Source: Thioalkalivibrio sp. ALJ16 | GTDB lineage: Bacteria > Pseudomonadota > Gammaproteobacteria > Ectothiorhodospirales > Ectothiorhodospiraceae | DNA length: 64,000 nt | Assembly: GCF_000377345.1 (NCBI RefSeq) | Contig: NZ_KB898049.1 | Coordinates: forward strand, 1 to 64,000 | Direction: 5' to 3' | Shown: positions 1 through 8,018 of the stretch, piece by piece | Numbering within the stretch: position 1 is the stretch's first letter | Layout: every line of letters begins with the position of its first letter | The notes under the pieces: generated by a model | The model's database searches: none | Told to the model about the DNA's origin: nothing | The model's input: only the letters and a program-made list of their open reading frames with translations | Made by a program: the position numbers and the translations under genes

Positions 1-237
1 CAATCCGCCACAGGGATTGTGGGCAGATCTTGCGAGCAGCCTTCGACGAAAGGCCGTTGAAGATATCTTCCGTGCCTCGATCCTTGAAGCATACAATCAT
101 GAAAGCACGGTATCACGGACTCCATGCTATTTTAAAACCAGAAAAAGGGGGCGAAGGACGGCGTGGGTGTCAGGGCCTGGAGATCCCGGCTCTCCGCTTC
201 GCTGCGGCCGGGATGACAGTGTCTTTTCATCCAGAGC
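1..237. other. left window edge, no assignable gene
   Basis: No gene can be supported here. A plus-strand frame is open from base 2 and could be the 3' tail of a gene lying to the left, but the translated tail matches no family I recognise and runs into the repeat that follows. Base composition is lower in GC over the first 140 bases than in the neighbouring gene. Confidence 0.4.
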
Positions 238-372
238 CTTCCCGCACTTCCCGTCTTCCTGTGACCCGCCCTTGACCTGCCCTTGTCCGTGACCTCTGTG
301 CCCTCCGTGGTGAAACCGCCCTTGCCCTCGACCTTCCTTCGTCTCTTCGCGCACTTCGTGGTGAATAAATTC
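238..372 (-). repeat. partial copy of dispersed inverted repeat R2 with a tail of CACGAAG-type motifs
   Basis: Bases 238-276 match the right arm of the R2 element seen complete at 52594-52751: CTTCCTGTGACCCGCCCTTG followed by ACC. No left arm is visible, so this copy is one-sided. It continues on the minus strand into motifs of the type TTCACCACGAAG and CACCACGGAGGGCACAGAGG, which also sit beside the other copies (ACGAAGGCACGAAG just before 53572). It fills the space downstream of the amidotransferase gene. Confidence 0.6.
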
Positions 373-374
373 AG

Positions 375-2198
375 CTAGCGGGCGGTGGGGTGCGACTCCA
401 GCCAGAGGTCCAGCATCATCAGGATCCACACCAGTTCGCCGTAGTACGCGGCATGTTCCTCGCGATGCAGGCGGATCAGTTCGTCGATGAAGTCGTCGCG
501 CAGGAAGTCGCGGCCCTTCAGCCGCAGCAGGCTGTCGTAGGCCAGTTCCTGTAGCGGCGCGTGTTCCTGCATCCACACCCCGAACGGCAGGCCGAACCCG
601 TGCTTCTTCTTGTCGATGATCGCCTCCGGCAGAAAGCCGGTGAACGCCTCTTTGTAGAAGTGGCGCAGGCGTCCTTTCTTCAGCTTCAACGCGGACGGCA
701 CGCGACAGGAGAACTCGACCAGGTCGTCGTCCAGCATCGGGAAGGTCACATCCACCCCGGCGAGCTGGCACATGCCGGTCACCTTGCGCAGGTCGTTGTC
801 GGCCAGGGTCTGCTGCCAGTCCAGATACATCATGCGATTCAGCGTGGAGGCATCCTCCGGCTGCGCATAGATCCGGCGCATGAGCTCCCATGGCGCCTCA
901 CGATCCAGCCCCGCAAGGAAATCCGGCGTAAACATCGACTCCTGCGACAGCCGGTACAGGTAGTTGTAGGTCTCCAGCCGGTCCGGCAGCGGGATGCGCG
1001 CCTGCTCCACATAGCTGCGCGCCTTGCCGACCACGGGGAGCGCGCGCGGAAGGCGGGTAAACAGCGGGTCCAGCAGGTTTCGCCGCAAAGGCGCGGGGAT
1101 GCGCCCCCAGTGCTCGAACACGCCCTGCTTGGCGTAACGGGCATTCCCCGCGAACAGCTCGTCGCCCCCGTCGCCGGCGAGCAGCCTGGTCATGCCGGCA
1201 TCCCTGGCCATGCGAGCGCAGAAGTAGGCCGGCAGCGCAGAGGAGTTACCGAATGGTTCGTCGTAGCTGCTGGCGATCCGGGGCACGGCCTCGACGACGT
1301 CCTCCGGTGTCACGTAGTACTCGTGTGCCTGGGTGCCGAAGTGCTGCGCGGCCATGCGCGCGTACTCCATCTCGTCGTAGCCGGGGGCGTTGAAGCCGAT
1401 GCTGAAGCTGTCCGCCCCGGGCTGGATGCCGGCGAGCATGCCGGCGACCGTGGAGCTGTCCAGGCCGCCACTCAGGAATGCGCCGGTTCGCGGGGCATCC
1501 GCGCGGCGGTCCACCGCCGCCTGGATCCGGTCGCGCAGCTCCTGTTCGAGTGCCGCCGGCGCCGCGCTGCGGTCTTCCGCAAATTCGGGGCGCCAGTAGG
1601 CGTTCACGTCGGCGCGGTCGCCGTTGTGGATCAGGCGATGCGCCGCGGGCAGCTTTTCCAGCCCGGCGAACAGGCTGACCGGGGCCGGCAGCATGTGGAA
1701 GAAGCAGTAGTGGTAGAGCCCCTCGCGGGTAATCTCGGTGGCAACCGCCGGGTGGGCCGCCACGCAGCCGGCGCCGGTTCCAAAGGCAATGCCGTCATCC
1801 AGGCGGGCGAAATGCAGCGGTACCTGGCCCATGCGGTCGATCCCGGCCAGCAGCTGTCCGTGGCCCGCATCCACGATGGCCAGCGCGTAGTCGCCGCCCA
1901 GCTGTTCAAACAGGCCGTCCCCGTATTGTCGCCAGGCCTGTAGCAGGGCCTGTGCCGGGTCGAGTTCGCGCGCACGTTCCGCCAGCACGGACGCCCGCCA
2001 TTGCGGGTGCCCGGTGATGGCCGCGATCACCTCGGTCTCCTGTGCGATCCAGCCACCCTGCACATGACACCCGCCCAGGCGGTTCGTGCACCGGGCCGAG
2101 GTTGCCCCGGCCAGGCTCGGCAGCGCGGTTGCCTGGGCCTCGAGCGCGCCGGCCGGTGATGCGGCATTCACCGCGAACCATCCACAAAGTCCCGTCAT
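375..2198 (-). CDS. asparagine synthase (glutamine-hydrolysing)-type amidotransferase of the exosortase/EPS locus
   Basis: A 607-residue two-domain protein of the AsnB family. The N-terminal class-II glutaminase domain begins MTGLCGWF, so the presumed nucleophile Cys is residue 5, not residue 2. It either needs removal of a four-residue leader, as in other MSGxCG-type members, or is inactive. The C-terminal synthetase domain has the ATP-pyrophosphatase loop SGGLDSS at residues 243-249. In EPS clusters such proteins amidate or transfer nitrogen to a sugar or lipid-linked precursor; the substrate cannot be read from the sequence. It is transcribed away from the acyl carrier protein/hydrolase operon across a 257 bp spacer. 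Confidence 0.85.
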   Translation of the reverse strand: MTGLCGWFAVNAASPAGALEAQATALPSLAGATSARCTNRLGGCHVQGGWIAQETEVIAAITGHPQWRASVLAERARELDPAQALLQAWRQYGDGLFEQLGGDYALAIVDAGHGQLLAGIDRMGQVPLHFARLDDGIAFGTGAGCVAAHPAVATEITREGLYHYCFFHMLPAPVSLFAGLEKLPAAHRLIHNGDRADVNAYWRPEFAEDRSAAPAALEQELRDRIQAAVDRRADAPRTGAFLSGGLDSSTVAGMLAGIQPGADSFSIGFNAPGYDEMEYARMAAQHFGTQAHEYYVTPEDVVEAVPRIASSYDEPFGNSSALPAYFCARMARDAGMTRLLAGDGGDELFAGNARYAKQGVFEHWGRIPAPLRRNLLDPLFTRLPRALPVVGKARSYVEQARIPLPDRLETYNYLYRLSQESMFTPDFLAGLDREAPWELMRRIYAQPEDASTLNRMMYLDWQQTLADNDLRKVTGMCQLAGVDVTFPMLDDDLVEFSCRVPSALKLKKGRLRHFYKEAFTGFLPEAIIDKKKHGFGLPFGVWMQEHAPLQELAYDSLLRLKGRDFLRDDFIDELIRLHREEHAAYYGELVWILMMLDLWLESHPTAR

Positions 2199-2455
2199 CC
2201 TTCCACCTGTTGCCTGAGGGCAGCCCCGTGGTGATACGCACCGGAGTGTGGGGGCGGCGATCCATGCCTCGCCGCGACCATTCTACGAACGCGTTCACGG
2301 CTTGGCGGGGATGCAGATGGCAGGAGCTTAACGAGCCGATCACGCGGCAGGCGCGGCCCGCCAGCCGCGATCTGGACAGTCCGCGCAGATCCGGTAACCT
2401 GCCGTTTACTCGCCGCCCAGGCCGGGCACGGATACCCGCCATCAGGAACCTTCAT

Positions 2456-2704
2456 ATGTCGACGCTCGATCACACCCGCAATCTGCTGGACAGCGCCCTC
2501 AGCCTGAATGGCCGCGCGCAGCAGTTCGACCGCAACACCACGCTGCTGGGCGGAGTCCCCGAGCTGGACTCCATGGCGGTGGTGTCGCTGATCACCGCGA
2601 TCGAGAGCCACTTCGACATCGTGATCGATGACGACGAAGTCAGCGCCGAGACCTTCGAAACGGTTGGCACCCTCGCCGATTTCATCGACGCCAAGCTCGA
2701 CTAG
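2456..2704 (+). CDS. acyl carrier protein, exosortase-A locus type
   Basis: An 82-residue acidic helical protein. The 4'-phosphopantetheine attachment motif is ELDSM at residues 36-40, with Ser39 as the modified residue. The open frame extends far upstream, but ATG 2456 is preceded by AGGAA at good spacing and gives normal ACP length. It starts a compact operon: hydrolase 2 begins 7 bases downstream, then hydrolase 1 and a glycosyltransferase overlap by 4 bases each. In exosortase-A loci a dedicated ACP commonly accompanies an AMP ligase and a PLP decarboxylase, and both are present here (24252 and 25838). The free-standing adenylation enzyme at 6172 could also load it (inference). Confidence 0.88.
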   Translation: MSTLDHTRNLLDSALSLNGRAQQFDRNTTLLGGVPELDSMAVVSLITAIESHFDIVIDDDEVSAETFETVGTLADFIDAKLD

Positions 2705-2711
2705 GTCGGTC

Positions 2712-3515
2712 ATGGAAGCCGGGTTCCTGGAGGGCAAGGCCGGTCCGGTGTTCCATGTGCTGCATCGACCGGAAGGCCCTTCCGTCCGTGGTCGTGTGCT
2801 GTTTTTTCCGCCGTTTGCCGAAGAACTCAACAAGTCCCGCCGCATGGTGAACCTGCAGGCCCGCCGTCTGGCGCAGGTCGGGTACGCCGTGCTAATCCCG
2901 GATCTCTACGGATGCGGCGACAGTGGTGGTGACTTCGGCGATGCCGACTGGGATCTGTGGCTGGACGACCTCGCCCGCTGCGGCGACTACCTCCAGGCCT
3001 GCTGCCCGGCCCCCCTTCTGGTCTGGGGTTTGCGCGCCGGCTGTCTGCTGGCGGGCGATTTCCTGGCCGCGCGTGCCGAACAGGCCGCCGCCGCGATCTA
3101 CTGGGCGCCCGTCACCAATGGCGAACAGCACCTGACCCAGTTTCTCCGCCTGCGCATGGCCGCCGGCATGATGGGCGGGCAGAAGGAATCCACCGCTGAT
3201 CTGCGTTCGCGGCTGCGGGATGGCGAACCGCTGGAGGTGGCGGGCTACACACTGGCGCCTGCCCTGGCCGAGCGCCTTTCCACCGCCCGCCTGGAGCAGC
3301 CCCGGGCGGCATCCGTCGCCTGGTTCGACATCGCGGCACAGGACGATGCCCCGTTGCCGCCGGCGAGCGAGCGCATGGTCGAACGCTGGCGCGAGGCTGG
3401 TGCCGCTGTCGACACCCGGGTGATCGGGGGCGATACCTTCTGGTCTACCCAGGACATCACCGAGGTGCCGGGCCTGCTCGACGCCACGCTGGCAGCGGTC
3501 GAGGCCCGGGCATGA
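2712..3515 (+). CDS. exosortase A system-associated hydrolase 2
   Basis: A 267-residue alpha/beta-hydrolase-like protein. The N-terminus (MEAGFLEGKAG, then FFPPFAEELNKSRRM) is characteristic of the family named exosortase A system-associated hydrolase 2. A GCGDSGGDFGD-type stretch follows at about residues 70-80. The usual Gly-x-Ser-x-Gly nucleophile elbow is replaced by a VWGLRAG-like segment, so hydrolase activity is doubtful. Start ATG 2712 was chosen over upstream in-frame codons because these lie inside the ACP gene. It overlaps hydrolase 1 by 4 bases (ATGA). The family is known only by its genomic link to PEP-CTERM/EPS loci; the substrate is unknown. Confidence 0.87.
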   Translation: MEAGFLEGKAGPVFHVLHRPEGPSVRGRVLFFPPFAEELNKSRRMVNLQARRLAQVGYAVLIPDLYGCGDSGGDFGDADWDLWLDDLARCGDYLQACCPAPLLVWGLRAGCLLAGDFLAARAEQAAAAIYWAPVTNGEQHLTQFLRLRMAAGMMGGQKESTADLRSRLRDGEPLEVAGYTLAPALAERLSTARLEQPRAASVAWFDIAAQDDAPLPPASERMVERWREAGAAVDTRVIGGDTFWSTQDITEVPGLLDATLAAVEARA

Positions 3516-4399
3516 GCGAGCGCGCGGTCATCTTTCGCGTGCAGGACGAGGAACTGCTGGGCATCCTGCACCCAGGGGCGGAGGGCGCCCGGCGTGGCGT
3601 GCTGATCGCCGTGGGCGGGCCGCAGTACCGTGTGGGCAGTCACCGCCAGTTCCTGCTGCTCGCGCGCCACCTGGCGGCGCAGGGCATCCCCGTATTCCGC
3701 TTCGATTTTCGGGGGATGGGGGATGCCTCCGGCCGCCAGCGCGATTACGAAGAAGTGCATGAGGACATGAGCGCGGCCATGGATACCTTTACGCAGCAGG
3801 TGCCGGACCTGCGCGAGGTCGTGATCTGGGGCTTGTGCGGTGCCGCCTCGGCCGGCCTGTTCTATGCCTGGCGAGATGCCCGCGTGGCGGGGCTGGTGCT
3901 GGCCAACCCCTGGGTGCGGACCGACGAAGGCCTGGCCCGCGCGTACCTGAAGACCTACTACCTCAAACGCCTGTTCAGCCGGGATTTCTGGGCCGGGGCC
4001 CTGCGGGGCCGCTTCAACCCCTGGACCTCGGTCCAGTCACTCGCGCGCATGGCCGGCGCTGCCCTGCGCCCGCGAGGCACGCAGGGCGATGGGAGTAATC
4101 CAGATGCCGCTCGCGCCGATCTGGGCAATGGGCCGCTGCCGGATCGGATGGCGGAGGGCTGGCGGCGCTTCGACGGGCCGATCCTCGTCATTCTCAGCGG
4201 CGATGACCTGACCGCGGCCGAGTTTCGCGACGTGGCCACCGCCGCCCCGGCCTGGAAGGGCCTGCTGGCAGAGCCGCGCGTGACCCTGCGCGAACTGCCG
4301 CAGGCCAACCACACGTTCTCGCGTCGTGAATGGCGCGATCAGGTGGCCGCCTGGACACAGGACTGGATGCAGACGGCCCCCAATCGGGGAGCTACATGA
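3512..4399 (+). CDS. exosortase A system-associated hydrolase 1
   Basis: A 295-residue alpha/beta-hydrolase-fold protein with the strand-loop FRFDFRGMGDASG (about residues 66-78), the nucleophile region VIWGLCGAASAG (about 106-117, Cys in the elbow position) and a late HTF near the C-terminus that can supply the catalytic His. This layout matches exosortase A system-associated hydrolase 1. It is translationally coupled to hydrolase 2 upstream and to the glycosyltransferase downstream by ATGA overlaps. The pair probably acts on a lipid- or acyl-modified EPS intermediate (inference from co-occurrence with the ACP). Confidence 0.88.
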   Translation: MSERAVIFRVQDEELLGILHPGAEGARRGVLIAVGGPQYRVGSHRQFLLLARHLAAQGIPVFRFDFRGMGDASGRQRDYEEVHEDMSAAMDTFTQQVPDLREVVIWGLCGAASAGLFYAWRDARVAGLVLANPWVRTDEGLARAYLKTYYLKRLFSRDFWAGALRGRFNPWTSVQSLARMAGAALRPRGTQGDGSNPDAARADLGNGPLPDRMAEGWRRFDGPILVILSGDDLTAAEFRDVATAAPAWKGLLAEPRVTLRELPQANHTFSRREWRDQVAAWTQDWMQTAPNRGAT

Positions 4400-5409
4400 C
4401 CGCGAGCACGCCGCCCAGCACCAAGACAAACGCCGCCGAGGCACCGAAGGCGGGCCGCAGTGTGCCGCGGGTATCGGTGGTGATGCCGGCCTTCAATACC
4501 GCCGCCTACATCGCCGAGTCCATCGACAGCGTGCTGAAGCAGGATTACCCGAACCTGGAACTGATCGTGGTGGACGACGGCTCCACCGACGGCACCGTGG
4601 AGATCATCCGGGGCTATGGCGATCAGCTGACGCTGCTGACGCAACAAAACCAGGGCGCGGCCGTGGCCCGCAATGCGGGTATCGCGGCCGCCACCGGGGA
4701 GTACATCGCCTTCATCGACTCCGACGATATCTGGCTTCCGGGCAAGATCACCGCGCAGGTGATGTACATGGAACAGCATCCCGAGATCGGGTTCACTCAC
4801 ACCCACTTCCTCTCCTGGAAGCCGGATGCCGACGGCGCATTCCCGCCGCCCTCGCAGATGGCGGCCCCCGAGGTGCCGGTGCGCGAGGCCCCGGGCGTGG
4901 TCGCAGAGGGCTCCGGCTGGGTCTACAACCAGCTCCTGATGGAGTCCCTGCCGCACACCATCACGGTCATGATGCGGCGGCAGCTGGTGGACGAGGTGGG
5001 CGAGTTCGATCCGCAGCTCAAGCGCGGCCAGGACTACGACTACTGGATTCGCGCATCGCGGCTGTCCGAGTACCGGCAGCTGGACCGCGTCACGGCGCTC
5101 TACCGCTTACATGGCGCTGGCTGCATCACCAAATATCCGGATGTGAACTACGAAGTCGAGGTAGTCCAGCGCGCGCTGGCGCGCTGGGGGCGGGTCGGGC
5201 CGAACGGCGAGGAAACCCCGGCCGCCGCCGTGCGCAGGCGGCTTGGCGATGCCTGGTTTACGTTTGGCTACCATCACTACTGGACCGCCAGCCCGCGTAT
5301 CGCCCGGCACGCGTTCCTGCAGTCCATCCGGCAGCGCCCGTTGCGCCCGAAGTCCTGGGCCTATCTCGGGCTCAGCGCGCTCAAGTCCGTGCGTGCTCCG
5401 AGTCGGTAG
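4396..5409 (+). CDS. family 2 glycosyltransferase
   Basis: A 337-residue GT-A glycosyltransferase. The N-terminal core has VSVVMPAFNTAAYI, VVDDGSTDGT and the DxD-type metal/sugar-nucleotide motif FIDSDDIW at about residue 110. A second acidic site, QDYDYWIRAS, lies near residue 215. ATG 4396 was chosen because it overlaps the hydrolase 1 stop (ATGA) and leaves a short Ala/Pro/Lys leader before the domain. No transmembrane segment is seen, so it is a cytoplasmic enzyme adding a sugar to the lipid-linked EPS precursor. Last gene of the ACP-hydrolase operon; convergent with the methyltransferase. Confidence 0.88.
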   Translation: MTASTPPSTKTNAAEAPKAGRSVPRVSVVMPAFNTAAYIAESIDSVLKQDYPNLELIVVDDGSTDGTVEIIRGYGDQLTLLTQQNQGAAVARNAGIAAATGEYIAFIDSDDIWLPGKITAQVMYMEQHPEIGFTHTHFLSWKPDADGAFPPPSQMAAPEVPVREAPGVVAEGSGWVYNQLLMESLPHTITVMMRRQLVDEVGEFDPQLKRGQDYDYWIRASRLSEYRQLDRVTALYRLHGAGCITKYPDVNYEVEVVQRALARWGRVGPNGEETPAAAVRRRLGDAWFTFGYHHYWTASPRIARHAFLQSIRQRPLRPKSWAYLGLSALKSVRAPSR

Positions 5410-5433
5410 CAGTTCCGGGCCGCACTCGGGCGA

Positions 5434-6129
5434 TCAAGTTCGGCTGCGGTATACCGCAACCCGGCCGATCGGCATTTTGCGAAAGCGTTTGGTGCGGTAT
5501 TCGTGGTAGGTGACCGGCTCCAGAAACGGAGCCGCGTCCAGCAGTTTTCGCTGGGTTGGATTCTGATACACGACCAGCACTTCCCGTGGCTCGGTCCGCA
5601 TGGCGTTTTCGAGATTTGAGAGCACCCGCTCCATGATGGCGGCCCTGAACGGGTTGAACAGGTAGATCAGCAAATCGCCCGCGGGCGGCTCGTACGCGCC
5701 GGCATCGCCGCACACGGTTTCGATCTTCGCTACCTTGCGTTCCGGGTGTTGGTAGAGACGCGCGTTCTCGGTGGCAATGTCGTTCAGGCGCGCGTTGTAC
5801 TCCACCCCGATAATGCGGCGGAATGGGTAGTGAGCGGCGAGCAGCAGCACCCTGCCCTTGCCCGAGCCCAGATCAATGAAGGTGTAGCGCCCGTAGGCAA
5901 TGTCGAGGGAGTGCATGATCCTGTGAAACAGCCTCGGAGGCGCGCCTTCGTAGCCCTCGTGTTCCTGCGGCAGGCCTGTATCGTCCTCGGCCTGCATGCC
6001 GGTGTTGGTGCCGTACTTGCGGTCGAAGTCCGTCAGAAAGAACAGGATGTTCCGGGGGATGAGCGTCAGAGTGCGCCAGAACCCGCGCTTGCGCAGTGAA
6101 TCGCGCAGCCGACCCAGCACTCCTGTCAT
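5434..6129 (-). CDS. class I SAM-dependent methyltransferase
   Basis: A 231-residue protein with the SAM-binding motif I FIDLGSGKGRVLLLAA (about residues 81-96), followed by an acidic residue at the end of beta 2 (GVEYN) and a motif IV-like DLLIYLFNPF. Helix-rich N-terminus with many basic residues. Related proteins are often annotated only as class I methyltransferases; O-methylation of an EPS sugar is likely from context but not shown. It lies 42 bases downstream of the adenylation enzyme on the same strand, probably in one transcript. Confidence 0.82.
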   Translation of the reverse strand: MTGVLGRLRDSLRKRGFWRTLTLIPRNILFFLTDFDRKYGTNTGMQAEDDTGLPQEHEGYEGAPPRLFHRIMHSLDIAYGRYTFIDLGSGKGRVLLLAAHYPFRRIIGVEYNARLNDIATENARLYQHPERKVAKIETVCGDAGAYEPPAGDLLIYLFNPFRAAIMERVLSNLENAMRTEPREVLVVYQNPTQRKLLDAAPFLEPVTYHEYRTKRFRKMPIGRVAVYRSRT

Positions 6130-6171
6130 GTCGCTGTTCTCCTTTGCCCGGCTCTGGAATCGCCAGGGGCG

Positions 6172-7785
6172 TCAGCCGGCATCGGCGTCCAGGCGCGCGA
6201 CGAGCGCTTTGCGGTCGACTTTGCCGTTCGCGTTCAGCGGCAGCTCGTGGGTTGCGTGGATCGCGCGGGGCACCATCACGGCGGGCAGGCGCTGGCGCAG
6301 TCGGTCGCGCAGTGCCGGTTCGTCGATGCTCTCGCCGACCACGAAGGCGACGATGCCGGAGGCGCCGCTTTCCGTGCGGGGCCAGCCCACGGCCACGGCC
6401 TGATCCGTGCCGGCGGCCTCGCGCAGGGCGGCTTCCACCTCGCCGAGTTCAATGCGCACCCCGCCGATCTTGATCTGATGGTCCAGTCGACCGAGGAAGA
6501 TGATTGGCGCGCCGGAGGCGGGGCGGCGCACCAGATCTCCGGTGCGGTAGTGCACCTGGCCGTCATCGAGCCGGACGAACGCCTGCGCCGTGCGCTCGGG
6601 GTCTTTCCAGTAGCCAGGAGTGACCTGGGGGCCGCTGATCAGCAGTTCGCCCTCGGCGCCGACCGGCACCTCCTGCAGGGCCTCGTCCGCCACCCGCAGC
6701 TCCACTTGGTTGCCCGGATAGCCGATCGGCACCATGCCGTGCTCGCACTCGGCCGGCGACTGCTCCGCATCCCAGCGATAGAAGCAGGCATCCACCGTGC
6801 ATTCGGTAGGCCCATAGGCATTGTCCACAATCGCGTTGGGTGCGGCGCTCGCCATCGCCTCGGCCAGCTCGGCCGATAGTGCCTCGCCGCCGAAGCGGCA
6901 CAGGCGCAGCTCCGGAAAGCGCCCCGGCGCCCAGCCGTTGCGGCGGTTCATGCCGTGCCCGGCCGAGGGGGTGATGTCGATCACCGTAAGCGCCTTGTCC
7001 GCGATATAGCGGTTGGGGTTGAACCATTCCTTCGCGGACGGGCAGCACAGGCAGGCGCCAAAGGCCCATGACACGTACAGATCGAACATCGACGAGTCGA
7101 AGGTGATGTCGTAGAACTGCGAGAAGCGGTCCGTCTCGTTGATGCCGAAGTCCCGGTAACGCTCCAGCGACATCTCCACAAACCGGGCCGCGTTGAGGTG
7201 CAGCACGCCTACCCCCTTGGGTATGCCCGTGCTGCCCGAGGTGAAGAAGAGGCAGGCCAGGTCATCGGGCGATACGGTCGCCGGCACCCAGTCCGCGGGT
7301 CGGGGGGTGTTTCCGGCCACCCGGAAGTCGTGCCCGGACCAGCGCGCCTGGAGCTCGTCCAGCCGCTCGGGATCAGGCAACAGGATCACGAGCGGTCGCG
7401 AGAACGCCCCCAACAGGTCATCGAGCCGCTCCAACCCTTGATGATCCACCAGCAGCGCCGACAGGTCCGCCTGCTCGGCCATCGCCAGTGTGCGCTCCGT
7501 CGGGAAGCCCGGATTCAGCGGAACCAGGGTGTGTCCGGCCAGCAGCGTACCCAGAAGCCCCTGATACATTGCCAGCGAGCGCTGAGCCAGCACGCCAATA
7601 CGGCAGGGCGTGCCATCGCAATCGACGGATTGCTGCAGCGCGTGGGCGGTTGCGGCAGCGGCCTCGAACAGCTCGCCGTAGCTGAGCACCCGGCCCTCCA
7701 CATCCAGCGCCGGGCGTTCCGGGAACTTTTCCGCCGAGCGCAGGAAGCCACTCAGTAATTCGTTCGTTAGCCTGGCGTTTGGCAC
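6172..7785 (-). CDS. free-standing amino-acid adenylation (AMP-binding) enzyme, DltA/NRPS A-domain-like
   Basis: An ANL-superfamily enzyme of about 537 residues. It has the P-loop-like core LFFTSGSTGIPKGVGV (about residues 180-195), the NAYGPTECTVDAC substrate/ATP motif, YRTGDLVRR, and the catalytic Lys motif NGKVDRKALVARLDAD at the C-terminus. No condensation or carrier domain is attached, so it activates an amino or aryl acid for an external carrier; the ACP at 2456 is a candidate. The open frame reaches 7938, but that leader is Arg-rich and non-homologous. GTG at 7785 starts just before the conserved LTNELLSGFLRSAEKFPERP; the start remains uncertain. Divergent from the ABC exporter. Confidence 0.85.
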   Translation of the reverse strand: MPNARLTNELLSGFLRSAEKFPERPALDVEGRVLSYGELFEAAAATAHALQQSVDCDGTPCRIGVLAQRSLAMYQGLLGTLLAGHTLVPLNPGFPTERTLAMAEQADLSALLVDHQGLERLDDLLGAFSRPLVILLPDPERLDELQARWSGHDFRVAGNTPRPADWVPATVSPDDLACLFFTSGSTGIPKGVGVLHLNAARFVEMSLERYRDFGINETDRFSQFYDITFDSSMFDLYVSWAFGACLCCPSAKEWFNPNRYIADKALTVIDITPSAGHGMNRRNGWAPGRFPELRLCRFGGEALSAELAEAMASAAPNAIVDNAYGPTECTVDACFYRWDAEQSPAECEHGMVPIGYPGNQVELRVADEALQEVPVGAEGELLISGPQVTPGYWKDPERTAQAFVRLDDGQVHYRTGDLVRRPASGAPIIFLGRLDHQIKIGGVRIELGEVEAALREAAGTDQAVAVGWPRTESGASGIVAFVVGESIDEPALRDRLRQRLPAVMVPRAIHATHELPLNANGKVDRKALVARLDADAG

Positions 7786-8018
7786 TGTTGCGGCCCCCGC
7801 TTTGCTCGAAAATCCTTTATCCGCGCGGCTTGCCGGCCCTTCCGGCCGGTTGTGGCCCGAAGCCCTTGCAGCTTGCCGCGCCCGGAAACGCCCAGGGCGC
7901 TTTCCGACAAGCTTCCGCGATCGGCGCATCTCGTACAATCGAGAGCATCTACAGGCCGCGTGGCCTGGCTAACGGCTGCCTGATGGCGGTTCCCCCTTGG
8001 GCCGCCAAGGCCCCTCGT

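Noticed and set aside
561-1943. 460-residue plus-strand frame opposite the amidotransferase
   Set aside because: Antisense shadow of a protein with intact AsnB motifs.
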